Shown here piece by piece: positions 6,805-14,680 of a DNA stretch of 64,000 nt. This DNA comes from Acidobacteriaceae bacterium TAA 166 (GTDB lineage Bacteria > Acidobacteriota > Terriglobia > Terriglobales > Acidobacteriaceae). Positions within the stretch are counted from its first letter, which is position 1. Every line of letters starts with the position of its first letter. The stretch covers positions 2,596,001-2,660,000 of the forward strand of contig ATWD01000001.1 in the NCBI GenBank assembly GCA_000421065.1. The letters are read 5' to 3'. The notes beneath the pieces are model-generated. The model worked only from the letters and a program-made list of their open reading frames with translations, made no database searches and had not been told where the DNA came from. Both the position numbers and the translations under genes were made by a program.

Positions 6805-9714
6805 ATGCCGTCGCTCTGGACCCCCTCCAACTGGCCTCAGCGCCTCTCCGAACTCCTAGCCTCCTCCGGCGAGCTCAAGGAAGCTCCCCTGCGCCGCGAC
6901 GTCCGCTCCCTCGGCATGCTGCTCGGCGAGGTCCTCAAAGAACAGTCCGGCGACGATCTCTATAACGCCGTCGAAGAGCTTCGCCGCACTGCCATCGCCC
7001 GCCGCGAAGCTGACTCCAACGGCGACGACGCCACGGCCTCCTCGCATCTCGAGCAGTCTCTCGGCCGCATCCACAGCCACGCCGACGACCTCACCCGCGC
7101 CTACCAGCTCGCCCGCGCCTTCAGCTTCTACTTCGAACTCATCAACCTCGCCGAGACCAACCACCGCAAGCGCCGCCGCCGCTCCTCGCAGCTCAACGAC
7201 GCCCCGCCTCAGCGCGGCGACCTGCGCGGAACCCTGCGCCGCCTGCGCGAGGCTGGCTTCGACTCCGCCCGCGCTCTCGGCCTGCTCTCCGAGATCTGCA
7301 TCACTCCGGTCTTCACCGCGCACCCCACTGAAGTAGCTCGACGCTCGGTCATGTTCAAGCGCCGCCGCATCTCCGACCTCCTCGAGCGCCTTGACCGCGT
7401 CGCCGTCCCTGAGGAGGAGCTCGAAGCCCTCGAGCGCGAGGTCGCCGCCGAGATCACCGCCCTCTGGCAGACCGACGACGTCCGCAGCGCCCGCCCCACC
7501 GTCCGCGACGAGATCCGCATGGCCCTCGACTACTACGAGGCCTCCCTCTTCGACACGCTGCCCGTCCTCTACTCCGAGGTCGCCGCCGCCCTCGCGGCCG
7601 AGTACCCCGATCAGAAGCCCACCCTTGCAGAGCTTCCCCAGCTCATCCGCTTCGGCTCCTGGATCGGAGGCGACCGCGACGGTAACCCCTTCGTCACCGC
7701 CCAGACCACCCGCGAAGCCCTGGCCATGGCGCAGAGTCTCCTGCTCAACCACTATCGCCGCCGCCTGCAGAACATCTTCGAGCAGCTCGGCAGTTCCACC
7801 CAGCAGGTTCCCGTCTCGGCCGAGCTCCAGGCCCTGCTCGACCGCTACCTCACCCAGCTCCGCACCGCCGGCCAGAACACCCTCGAGGAGCGCTTCCACT
7901 TCGAGTACCTGCGTCTGCTCATCGCCTGCATCCTCATGCGCCTGGGAGCCACCCCGCAGAGCTCCGTGCCTCTGCCCCCCAACCCCGCGCTCGCGCCCTA
8001 CACCCGGGCCAGCGACCTGCTCTCGGACCTCACCGTCCTGCGCCAGAGCCTGATGCAGCACCGCGGCGAGCGCCTCGCCCAGATGCTCATCGATCCCCTG
8101 CTGATCGAGGTCCGCACCTACGGCCTGCACCTCCAGACCCTCGACATCCGCCAGCATGCCCGCGTCCACGCCGCAGCCGTCGCCGAGATCGCCGGCTGCA
8201 CCCAGCTCAGTCCGGAGAGCGATACCGAGAGCAACGCCGACACCTCCAGCCTGAGCCTGCCGCCCGCGCTCTCTCCCCAGACCGCTGAGGTCCTCGACAC
8301 CTTCCGCGCCATCGCCGAGCTCAAGCAGAAGTACCCCGCCGAGACCATTCGCCAATACGTGATCAGCGGAGCCACCTGCGCCGAAGACATCCTCAACGTC
8401 CTCTGGCTCGCCCGCCTCGGCGGTATTCAGGTCGAGACGTCCAAAGCAAGCCCCGATTCAACTGAGGATCAGGACCCCGGCCTCCAACCCGTCCCCCTCT
8501 TCGAGTCCATCGAAGACCTCGAGAACGCCCCCGGCATCATGCGCCGCCTGTGGTCGAGCCCCGCCTTTCAGCCCCTGCTCCAGTCCTGGGGCCACCGGCA
8601 GGAGATCATGCTCGGCTACTCCGACTCCAATAAGGACGGAGGCATGTTCACCAGCACCTGGCAGATCTGGAAGGCCCACCGCGAGCTCCACACCGTGGCC
8701 CGCGACTGCGGCGTGATCCTGCGGCTCTTCCACGGCCGCGGCGGAACCGTGGGCCGCGGCGGCGGACCCACCCACCGCGCCCTCTTCGCCCAGCCCGTCG
8801 ACAGCTTCACCGGCGAGCTCCGCCTCACCGAGCAGGGCGAGGTCCTCAACTGGAAGTACTCCGACGTCGTCCTCGCCGAGCGCAACCTCGAGCTGATGAT
8901 CGCCGCCTCGCTCGACGCCCTCGCCCGCCCCGACGCCGTGCTTCAGAAAGACGCCGACACTCCGCACCAGGCTGCTGCTCCTCACCTTACGGGCGAGATC
9001 ACCCCCGCCTGGGAGGCCGCCATGGAGCGCCTCTCCGCCACCTCCTACGCCTTCTACCGCCGGCACATCATCGACAACCCCGAGACCTTCACCTACTTCG
9101 AGCAGGCCACCCCGGTCGCCGAGCTCGAGAACGCCCGCATCGGCTCCCGGCCCGCCAAGCGCAGCGGCAAGCGCTCGATGGCCGACCTCCGCGCCATCCC
9201 CTGGGTCTTCGGCTGGATGCAGTCGCGCCAGCTGGTCCCCGCCTGGTTCGGCGTCGGCCACGCCCTCTCGGCCTTCGTGCAGGAGAATCCCGACGGCCTA
9301 GCCCAGCTCCAGACCATGGCGCGCGGCTTCCCCCTCTTCGTCGACATCATCCGCAACGTCGAGATGGCGCTCGCCAAGTCCGACTTCGGCATCGCGAAGC
9401 TCTATGCCTCGCTCGTCACCGACGAGGCCCTGCGTGATCGCGTCTACTCCACCCTGAAGGCCGAGTTCGAGCTCACCCAGAAGATGCTGCTCGCCGTCAC
9501 CGGGCAACAACGCCTGCTCGAGACCAACCCCGTCCTCGAGCGCTCCATCCGCCTGCGCAACCCCTACGTCGACCCGCTGAGCCTTCTCCAAGTCGAGCTC
9601 ATCCGTCGCAAGCGAGCGGCCACAGCCCAGGGCCAGCCCGACTCCCCCGAGCTCAACCGAGCCATCTCCGCCACCATCAACGGAATCAGCGCCGGCCTCC
9701 GCAACACCGGCTGA
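6805..9714 (+). CDS. ppc: Phosphoenolpyruvate carboxylase
   Basis: PEPC carboxylates PEP to oxaloacetate and refills the citric acid cycle. All signature blocks are present: TAHPTEVARRS with catalytic His173, FGSWIGGDRDGNPFVT, IMLGYSDSNKDGGMFTSTW, FHGRGGTVGRGGGPTHRA with His643, GEVLNWKYS, and IPWVFGWMQSRQLVPAWFG. It ends NGISAGLRNTG, matching the family's conserved C-terminal xNTG. At 969 residues it is slightly longer than the usual 880-930, with an acidic insert near residue 475. The start at 6805 follows from similarity; the frame is open further up. The last codons form a 10-bp hairpin (9681-9690 with 9710-9719) that includes the stop. Confidence 0.96.
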   Translation: MPSLWTPSNWPQRLSELLASSGELKEAPLRRDVRSLGMLLGEVLKEQSGDDLYNAVEELRRTAIARREADSNGDDATASSHLEQSLGRIHSHADDLTRAYQLARAFSFYFELINLAETNHRKRRRRSSQLNDAPPQRGDLRGTLRRLREAGFDSARALGLLSEICITPVFTAHPTEVARRSVMFKRRRISDLLERLDRVAVPEEELEALEREVAAEITALWQTDDVRSARPTVRDEIRMALDYYEASLFDTLPVLYSEVAAALAAEYPDQKPTLAELPQLIRFGSWIGGDRDGNPFVTAQTTREALAMAQSLLLNHYRRRLQNIFEQLGSSTQQVPVSAELQALLDRYLTQLRTAGQNTLEERFHFEYLRLLIACILMRLGATPQSSVPLPPNPALAPYTRASDLLSDLTVLRQSLMQHRGERLAQMLIDPLLIEVRTYGLHLQTLDIRQHARVHAAAVAEIAGCTQLSPESDTESNADTSSLSLPPALSPQTAEVLDTFRAIAELKQKYPAETIRQYVISGATCAEDILNVLWLARLGGIQVETSKASPDSTEDQDPGLQPVPLFESIEDLENAPGIMRRLWSSPAFQPLLQSWGHRQEIMLGYSDSNKDGGMFTSTWQIWKAHRELHTVARDCGVILRLFHGRGGTVGRGGGPTHRALFAQPVDSFTGELRLTEQGEVLNWKYSDVVLAERNLELMIAASLDALARPDAVLQKDADTPHQAAAPHLTGEITPAWEAAMERLSATSYAFYRRHIIDNPETFTYFEQATPVAELENARIGSRPAKRSGKRSMADLRAIPWVFGWMQSRQLVPAWFGVGHALSAFVQENPDGLAQLQTMARGFPLFVDIIRNVEMALAKSDFGIAKLYASLVTDEALRDRVYSTLKAEFELTQKMLLAVTGQQRLLETNPVLERSIRLRNPYVDPLSLLQVELIRRKRAATAQGQPDSPELNRAISATINGISAGLRNTG

Positions 9715-10079
9715 TTCCGATCCATCAGGAATGTTCCTGAGGCCATTCGTCCGGCAGGAGAAGACGAAAAGAGCGTCTACCGTTACCCATCCTTCAGTCT
9801 CCGAAGCCCGACCTTCGGGGAGCTCGCGAATGGATCGGCCACTGGAAAGAGCGTCTGACTACTTTGCTTGAGCGAGGACGGCAACTCGCATCCCGCTCTC
9901 CATATGTGTCACCCCTTCGTGACGGCTGCCGAACGGATGGCTTCTTGTATCGAAACCTTATAAATCTCAAGCATTTCGTCCATGGGCTCCCGGGAATCGC
10001 CGTCGGTACCCTGTCGAGTACGTAACGGTTTCGCCGGCACGATTGAAGCGGATACTGTTGTTGCTTATCCCATCCAGCC
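9715..10079. other. Noncoding stretch, no gene seen
   Basis: 365 bases between ppc and the convergent hypothetical gene. Short frames here have no recognisable product. A small palindrome CAGGAATGTTCCTG sits at 9732-9745 and a short inverted repeat CCCGACCTTCGGGG at about 9808. No tRNA or known RNA motif was recognised. Confidence 0.5.
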
Positions 10080-10568
10080 TTATGTACTTTGCCTGGTCTC
10101 CTCGGCGGCCTTCCGTGCCGCAGCCAGGACCGCAGGATAGTTGTACGGAGACCATTTCAATACGTATCCATTGCCAAGCTCCGTGGTGAACTTGAACCTG
10201 TAGGCATCGGGATGCTCTGAACCGGTCGATTGCTCATGCTCCCACATCACGTGCTTATGCTTCACCCACGCGGCGTGCATGCTCTTCAGGATGTGATACA
10301 TGAAATAGACGGAAGCGTGAGCTTTGTCTTCGGTACCATCCGGCATGAACTGGACATAGCCGTAATTTGGCTCCTGCCCCTGACAGGAGCCCTTGGTTTC
10401 GATCCCTGGAATACTGTTCATCAACTTGATGAGATCGATGACACCTTCGTCAATCTCGACGGATTCGCCCGAAGCCAGCTTCAGCATGACAGTGGGGTGA
10501 CCGAACGAGACATAACCTTCTCTCAACATCTTTCCCGACTTGGTTTGATCCGGTTCTTTGAAGATCAT
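10080..10568 (-). CDS. Hypothetical cytosolic protein
   Basis: 162 residues, no signal peptide and no membrane segment. I do not recognise the family with confidence. The central motif SIPGIETKGSCQGQEPNYG followed by YVQFMPDG resembles a strand-turn-strand with a conserved-looking Cys, and YVLKWSPYNYPAVLAAARKA closes the protein. Amino-acid composition and the absence of disruption argue for a real gene over the overlapping plus-strand frame. AGGAG lies very close to the ATG, so a slightly later start is possible. It stands alone between ppc and ychF. Confidence 0.6.
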   Translation of the reverse strand: MIFKEPDQTKSGKMLREGYVSFGHPTVMLKLASGESVEIDEGVIDLIKLMNSIPGIETKGSCQGQEPNYGYVQFMPDGTEDKAHASVYFMYHILKSMHAAWVKHKHVMWEHEQSTGSEHPDAYRFKFTTELGNGYVLKWSPYNYPAVLAAARKAAEETRQST

Positions 10569-10656
10569 GCTCCTAGGGTAAACGCCTCATTGCCGTCCGT
10601 TCCGAGGAAGATAATCACCCAGGTTGTATCGGCATATTAAGGAGTAGAAAAGACAT

Positions 10657-10690
10657 GCGCCCCACGCGCAGTGGGCCCGCGCGGCAGCGC
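10657..10690. repeat. Inverted-repeat element, end-only copy C
   Basis: Short copy: GCGCCCCACGCGCAGTGGGC then CCGCGCGGCAGCGC. It has no core arms. It lies between the hypothetical gene and ychF. Confidence 0.75.
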
Positions 10691-10718
10691 AGATCTCCTC
10701 AGGTATCCCCTACAAAGT

Positions 10719-10757
10719 TGTCATTCCTGAACGAGCGTAGCGAGTCGCAGGATCTGC
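10719..10757. repeat. Second repeat family (TCATTCCTGA...GGATCTGC type)
   Basis: Reads GTCATTCCTGAACGAGCGTA then GCGAGTCGCAGGATCTGC. I know this as a common dispersed repeat pattern in acidobacterial genomes. Related sequence occurs inside asnS (28421) and at 31771. Confidence 0.5.
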
Positions 10758-10793
10758 TTCTCTTTGCAGGATGCCTAACAACCTGCAACTGAT

Positions 10794-11891
10794 TTACACA
10801 TTGAACTTGAAGAACAGAATGTCCCCGTCCTTCACCATATACTCCTTGCCTTCCGAGCGCAGCAGGCCCTTCTCCTTCACTGCCTGCTCGCTTCCGTACT
10901 TAAACAGGTCGTCGCAGGAGTAGCAGTCGGCCTTGATGAACCCGCGCTCGAAGTCCGAGTGAATTACCCCGGCGGCTCCGGGAGCCTTGGTCCCCCGCCG
11001 GATCGTCCAGGCGCGAACCTCCTGCACCCCGGAGGTGAAGTACGTGATCAGGTCCAGCAGACGATAGGCCGAGTGAATCAGCCGGTTCAGCCCCGGTTCC
11101 TCGAGCCCGACCGACTCCAGGAACTCCTTACGCTCCGCCGGCTCCAGCTGCGCGATCTCGCTCTCAAGCGCACCGCAGATCTTCACCACCTGAGCTCCCT
11201 CTTCTGCGGCGCGCTTCTCGACCGCCTCGGTGTAAGCGTTCCCGCCGGTCAGCGCGGCCTCATCCACGTTGGCGACGTAGAGCTGCGGCTTCATCGTAAT
11301 CAGAAAAAGCTCGCGCGCAGCGACGCGCTCATCGTCGGTCAGATCGGCGGTACGAGCGGGCCTGCCCGCCTCGAGTGTCGTCTTCAGCTTGGCCACGGCC
11401 GCAGCCTCGGTCTTGATCTTTGCGTCCTGTGTGTTCTTCGCCAGCTTTTCCACGCGCTGGGCCCGCTTCTCCACCGTGTCCAGATCGGCCAGCAGAAGCT
11501 CCGTGTTGATGATGTCCATATCGTGCAGCGGATTGACCCCGCCGGCCACGTGCACCACCTCCGCGTCATCGAAGCACCGCACCACGTGGCAGATCGCGTC
11601 GGTCGCGCGGATGTGGCCCAGGAACTGGTTCCCCAGACCCTCGCCCTTGCTCGCGCCCTCTACCAGGCCAGCAATATCAATGAACTCCATCGTCGTCGGA
11701 ACCGTGCGGTTGGGGACGACCAGTTTGGTGATCTTATCCAGACGCTCGTCCGGAACCGTTACCGTGCCCGTGTTCGGATCGATGGTACAGAAGGGATAGT
11801 TCGCCGCCTGGGCCTTGGCCGAGGTAAGAGCGTTGAAGATGGTGGACTTGCCCACATTGGGCAGCCCGACGATTCCACAGTTCAAGGGCAA
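10794..11891 (-). CDS. ychF: Ribosome-binding ATPase YchF (OBG family)
   Basis: A P-loop protein of the Obg family that hydrolyses ATP and binds ribosomes and stress-linked partners. G1 is GLPNVGKST at residues 8-16, G3 is DIAGLVEGASKG, and the G4 position is NVDE rather than NKxD, which is the YchF hallmark of ATP preference. A coiled-coil domain lies in the middle (about 125-205). The C-terminal TGS-like domain contains TYFTSGVQEVRAWTIRRGT and SDFERGFIKADC. The start is TTG at 11891, matching the E. coli N-terminus in length, with GAGG eight bases upstream. The gene is a single unit. Confidence 0.95.
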   Translation of the reverse strand: MPLNCGIVGLPNVGKSTIFNALTSAKAQAANYPFCTIDPNTGTVTVPDERLDKITKLVVPNRTVPTTMEFIDIAGLVEGASKGEGLGNQFLGHIRATDAICHVVRCFDDAEVVHVAGGVNPLHDMDIINTELLLADLDTVEKRAQRVEKLAKNTQDAKIKTEAAAVAKLKTTLEAGRPARTADLTDDERVAARELFLITMKPQLYVANVDEAALTGGNAYTEAVEKRAAEEGAQVVKICGALESEIAQLEPAERKEFLESVGLEEPGLNRLIHSAYRLLDLITYFTSGVQEVRAWTIRRGTKAPGAAGVIHSDFERGFIKADCYSCDDLFKYGSEQAVKEKGLLRSEGKEYMVKDGDILFFKFNV

Positions 11892-11963
11892 GGAAATTTC
11901 CTCTTCTCTACAGCGCAGGGCGCGTCTAAAAGCTATCTTCTACAGGATAGTCGATACCAGACA

Positions 11964-11996
11964 GCGCTGCCGCGCAGTGGGCCCGGCCGGCAGGCC
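11964..11996. repeat. Inverted-repeat element, end-only copy D
   Basis: GCGCTGCCGCGCAGTGGGCC followed by CGGCCGGCAGGCC: the two element ends joined with no core. It sits 15 bases beyond the stop of the P460-like lipoprotein gene. Confidence 0.85.
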
Positions 11997-12011
11997 ACAA
12001 GCCAGATCCAC

Positions 12012-12491
12012 CTACGGAATCACCGCCGCCCTCTGCGCCAGAATATAGCCGACGCGCTGCGCGGCCGCCTCCGTCGAACCGACCTCAGCCAGCGGAGAGC
12101 CCTCGAAGCGCTGATACCCCGGTCCCTGCCCAACGCCGAAAGGGATCGTGACGAACTCGACCGACTGCGGCGACGATGGAATGCGGGCTCCAAACCAGTG
12201 CGGATCTTCACGCTCCTTCCAGGTCACGACCGCCAGCACGGCTCCCGCTGGATAGGCGCGGTCGGCGTGCGAGCGCGCATAGTCGACCGCAAGATCGTTG
12301 CCGTAGAGCGTGGACGTGGTCCCATTGCGAGGGCTGGTCCACGTGGTCACAGCGCGCCAGGCCAACGGGTTATAGGGAAGCGAGCCGGTCAGCGCAGCCT
12401 GTTGGTTGGTGGAGGCCGGCGCGGGCTTCGAAGAGCTGTTGCAGCCGGTCAGAGCGGCCAGTGCGACAGCGGCAAGTACAAGATATTTCAT
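12012..12491 (-). CDS. Cytochrome P460-like lipoprotein lacking the haem motif
   Basis: The 159-residue product begins MKYLVLAAVALAALTGC, a lipoprotein signal with lipobox LTGC. The mature part resembles the cytochrome P460 domain of the next gene: NGTTSTLYGNDLAVDYA matches NGTLRIIFGNDVAVRAI, and YPAGAVLAVVTWKE matches WPDGTVFAKAAWNQ. No CxxCH exists anywhere in this protein, so covalent haem binding appears lost. The frame is open upstream to 12572, but that part overlaps the previous gene. It starts eight bases after the upstream stop, so the genes form an operon. Confidence 0.75.
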   Translation of the reverse strand: MKYLVLAAVALAALTGCNSSSKPAPASTNQQAALTGSLPYNPLAWRAVTTWTSPRNGTTSTLYGNDLAVDYARSHADRAYPAGAVLAVVTWKEREDPHWFGARIPSSPQSVEFVTIPFGVGQGPGYQRFEGSPLAEVGSTEAAAQRVGYILAQRAAVIP

Positions 12492-12499
12492 GGCAGCCC

Positions 12500-12991
12500 T
12501 CACTTTTGTCCCGCGAGCGGGAAGGTGTAGACGTAGTCGTTGTGCCGGACGGGGGTATGGCAGCCGACGCACTCATTGGCGAAGTGCTCGTCCTTGCCAT
12601 AGGGCTTCAGGTCGGCTCCGCGCCAGCGGGCGTAGCCCCAACCTTTGGTCTCGCCGTACTTGCGGCTGTCCTTCACCATGAACTCCACCTGGTAGAAGGG
12701 TCCGGCCTTGGCGTCTCCATTGGGTTCCACCTGCTGGTTCCAGGCGGCCTTGGCGAAGACCGTGCCGTCAGGCCAGGGATTGATGCGATGTTCGGCGATG
12801 GCGCGCACCGCAACGTCGTTCCCGAAGATGATGCGCAGAGTTCCGTTATCGAATCGGTCCGTAGTGCTGACGACCTTCCAGTTGCGATAGTCCGGAAAGT
12901 AGGGCACGCCGTTGAGCGAGGGCTTTGGGATAAGCGGCGTGGAGCTTGCGCCGATCCACCTGCCATACTGCTCATCCGCCGCGGTCTTCAC
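12500..12991 (-). CDS. Cytochrome P460 domain protein (probably the C-terminal half of a frameshifted gene)
   Basis: The 163-residue frame carries a P460 domain ending ECVGCHTPVRHNDYVYTFPL, a c-type haem motif CxxCH at the expected C-terminal position. P460 proteins are periplasmic haem proteins; characterised ones oxidise hydroxylamine, but most family members are uncharacterised. The nearest start is GTG at 12991. The same frame is open further upstream and reads IYIPKGIPPDAPKDEVKTA, which looks like real protein joining the end of the haem-binding gene. That suggests a single gene broken near 13033 by a two-base loss or one-base gain. If not, this part would be exported only after the upstream product. 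Confidence 0.7.
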   Translation of the reverse strand: MKTAADEQYGRWIGASSTPLIPKPSLNGVPYFPDYRNWKVVSTTDRFDNGTLRIIFGNDVAVRAIAEHRINPWPDGTVFAKAAWNQQVEPNGDAKAGPFYQVEFMVKDSRKYGETKGWGYARWRGADLKPYGKDEHFANECVGCHTPVRHNDYVYTFPLAGQK

Positions 12992-13454
12992 CTCGTCCTT
13001 GGGCGCGTCGGGCGGAATCCCCTTCGGGATGTAGATAGTTCCTCAGAACGGCCAGGTCCCGCGGGGAGACACGCGCGTCGGGATGGACCGCAAGGTACCT
13101 GGGAAGAGGCATGGCGCCCAGCTGGACCATGTTGACCGCCTCCCACAGCGCGGCCTTCTGCTGCGCGGGCGGCAGCTTTCCAATCTCGGAGAAGTTCAGG
13201 TGCTGGCGTGCCTCATGCACATCATGCACCACCAACCAGTAGGCCGGGGCGATCTGATCGAACCACGGAAGCTTCGTCTGGTTGGAGTGGCAGCTGTAGC
13301 AGGAGTTCTCGAGAACGCGCTTCACCTCAGGAGGAGCCTGGAGTTCCGCGGTCACAGGAGGACGATCGAGCCTGGGCCGGTCAAACTGAATCACCGCAAG
13401 ACCGGCGACTCCGGCGAGGACGAGGTACAGCAGAACGTTCGAACGTGAGCTCAT
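12972..13454 (-). CDS. Haem-binding domain protein (Haem_bd), probably N-terminal half of a frameshifted gene
   Basis: The product starts MSSRSNVLLYLVLAGVAGL, a signal anchor, followed by the Haem_bd motif NSCYSCHSNQTKLPWFDQI with CxxCH, then HDVHEARQHLNFSEI. This is a c-type haem domain fused to other cytochrome domains in many Acidobacteriota and Bacteroidota. The last 19 codons (HPEGDSARRAQGRGEDRGG) are low-complexity and run out of frame over the start of the next gene. The continuation NY-IYIPKG lies in another frame, pointing to a frameshift near 13033. The start at 13454 is chosen for the anchor; the frame is open to 13667. Confidence 0.75.
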   Translation of the reverse strand: MSSRSNVLLYLVLAGVAGLAVIQFDRPRLDRPPVTAELQAPPEVKRVLENSCYSCHSNQTKLPWFDQIAPAYWLVVHDVHEARQHLNFSEIGKLPPAQQKAALWEAVNMVQLGAMPLPRYLAVHPDARVSPRDLAVLRNYLHPEGDSARRAQGRGEDRGG

Positions 13455-13614
13455 AAGGTGTCTTCTTGAGGGTTTAGACGGCAGGCTCATCGCGAGGATG
13501 CTCACAAAATATTTATGAGATATAAGGACTTCGAATGTCTGCGACGGATGACAATGGACTTGTGACCGCAGGGGAACGCGGCTAGTCTGGTTCGGTGTGT
13601 ACGAGGAGAGAACG

Positions 13615-14148
13615 ATGCGACGGATGATGACGGGATGTGCGGCGGTAGTGATGGCGATGGGCTGCATGGCGATGGCGCAGGCTCCTCAAGGACCGGCCGG
13701 TGCGGCCGCCGAACCGCAGCGCGGCTATGCAGCGGGCAAGGCGAACATCCTGAAGTCGGCCGACAAGATGCCTGCGGCGGACTACAGCTACAAGCCGGCG
13801 GCCGACATCCGCACCTTCGCCCGCGTGATCAATCATGTCACCGAAGCCCAGCTTCGCAGCTGCGGCGCGGTCAACGGAACCTCCGCCGACAAGCTTCCCA
13901 AGGTTCCCGCAGAGACCGCCGACAAGGACGAGATCGTCACCGCTCTGAAGGCCTCCTTCGACGAGTGCGACAAGGCCTTCGCCTCGTTGACCGACGAGAA
14001 CCTGACCGACATGTTTACCGCCGGACCGACCAAGCGTTCGCGCATCGGCCTTTTGTGGGGTACCGTCTCGCATGACAACGAGCAGTACGCCACGCTGGCG
14101 CTCTATCTGCGCCTGAAGGGCATCGCTCCTCCCAGCAGCGAAAAGTAG
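13615..14148 (+). CDS. Exported DinB-superfamily protein
   Basis: A 177-residue protein with a signal peptide (MAMGCMAMAQA cleavage region) and a four-helix DinB/YfiT-like domain. Typical DinB segments are SADKMPAADYSYKPAADIRTF, cut here as the first helix, and FARVINHVTEAQLRSC with the metal-ligand-type His. LLWGTVSHDNEQYATLALYLR is the late conserved block with the second His (SHDNEQY). DinB-fold proteins are often metal-dependent thiol enzymes, but exported forms are uncharacterised. The ATG at 13615 follows GAGGAGAG. The gene diverges from the haem-binding gene. Confidence 0.82.
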   Translation: MRRMMTGCAAVVMAMGCMAMAQAPQGPAGAAAEPQRGYAAGKANILKSADKMPAADYSYKPAADIRTFARVINHVTEAQLRSCGAVNGTSADKLPKVPAETADKDEIVTALKASFDECDKAFASLTDENLTDMFTAGPTKRSRIGLLWGTVSHDNEQYATLALYLRLKGIAPPSSEK

Positions 14149-14164
14149 CCCGGGAGCTGACGCG

Positions 14165-14599
14165 ATGACTGCGACAAGCGTTCGTTATGATCTGGAGCGC
14201 TTTCTTCTGGCACAGGCCGGGGTCCACGAGCGGGCCGAGGCCGAGCTTCGCGCAGGCGAGAAGCGAAGCCACTGGATGTGGTTCGTCTTCCCGCAGATTC
14301 GCGGCCTGGGATCGAGCGAGATGGCAGCGCGTTACGCACTCTCTTCGCTCGACGAGGCCCGGGCCTACCTGCATCATCCTGTGCTCGGGCCCAGACTGCG
14401 CGAGATAACGAGAATCGTGCTCGAAGTGCAGGGCAGATCCGCGGAAGAGATCTTCGGATATCCCGACGACCTGAAGTTCCACTCCTGCATGACTCTCTTC
14501 TGCAGGGCGGCGCACTCGGGCGAAGACCATCTCTTCCGCGAGGCGCTTGACCGGTACTTCGGCGGCAAGGAAGACGAGGGCACCCTCCAGCGTATCTGA
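14165..14599 (+). CDS. DUF1810 family protein
   Basis: A 144-residue cytosolic protein matching the DUF1810 family end to end: YDLERFLLAQAGVHERAEAE, the hallmark KRSHWMWFVFPQIRGLG, then RYALSSLDEARAYLHHPVLG and FHSCMTLFCRAA. The family resembles NAD/ADP-ribose-binding macro-like or calpastatin-like small proteins in name only; its function is unknown. It starts 16 bases after the DinB-like gene on the same strand, so they are likely co-transcribed. A short repeat fragment (copy E) follows between it and the convergent permease gene. Confidence 0.88.
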   Translation: MTATSVRYDLERFLLAQAGVHERAEAELRAGEKRSHWMWFVFPQIRGLGSSEMAARYALSSLDEARAYLHHPVLGPRLREITRIVLEVQGRSAEEIFGYPDDLKFHSCMTLFCRAAHSGEDHLFREALDRYFGGKEDEGTLQRI

Positions 14600-14631
14600 G
14601 GCGTATCGACAAATTCTCTGGGATAAAGACA

Positions 14632-14650
14632 GGCGCTGCCGCGCGGGCCC
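14632..14650. repeat. Inverted-repeat element, fragment E
   Basis: GGCGCTGCCGCGCGGGCCC, preceded by AAAGACA. One end only. The upstream flank holds GTATCGACAAATTC (14603), also seen before copy K. Confidence 0.7.
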
Positions 14651-14680
14651 TAAGTTTGAATAGCAATCCGGTGCGCAACG

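Noticed and set aside
6856..8355. 499-residue minus-strand frame inside ppc
   Set aside because: Ala/Gly/Glu-rich shadow; ppc is complete on the plus strand.
10230..10640. 136-residue plus-strand frame opposite the hypothetical gene at 10080
   Set aside because: The minus-strand protein has the more natural composition and a normal start; the plus frame has no features.
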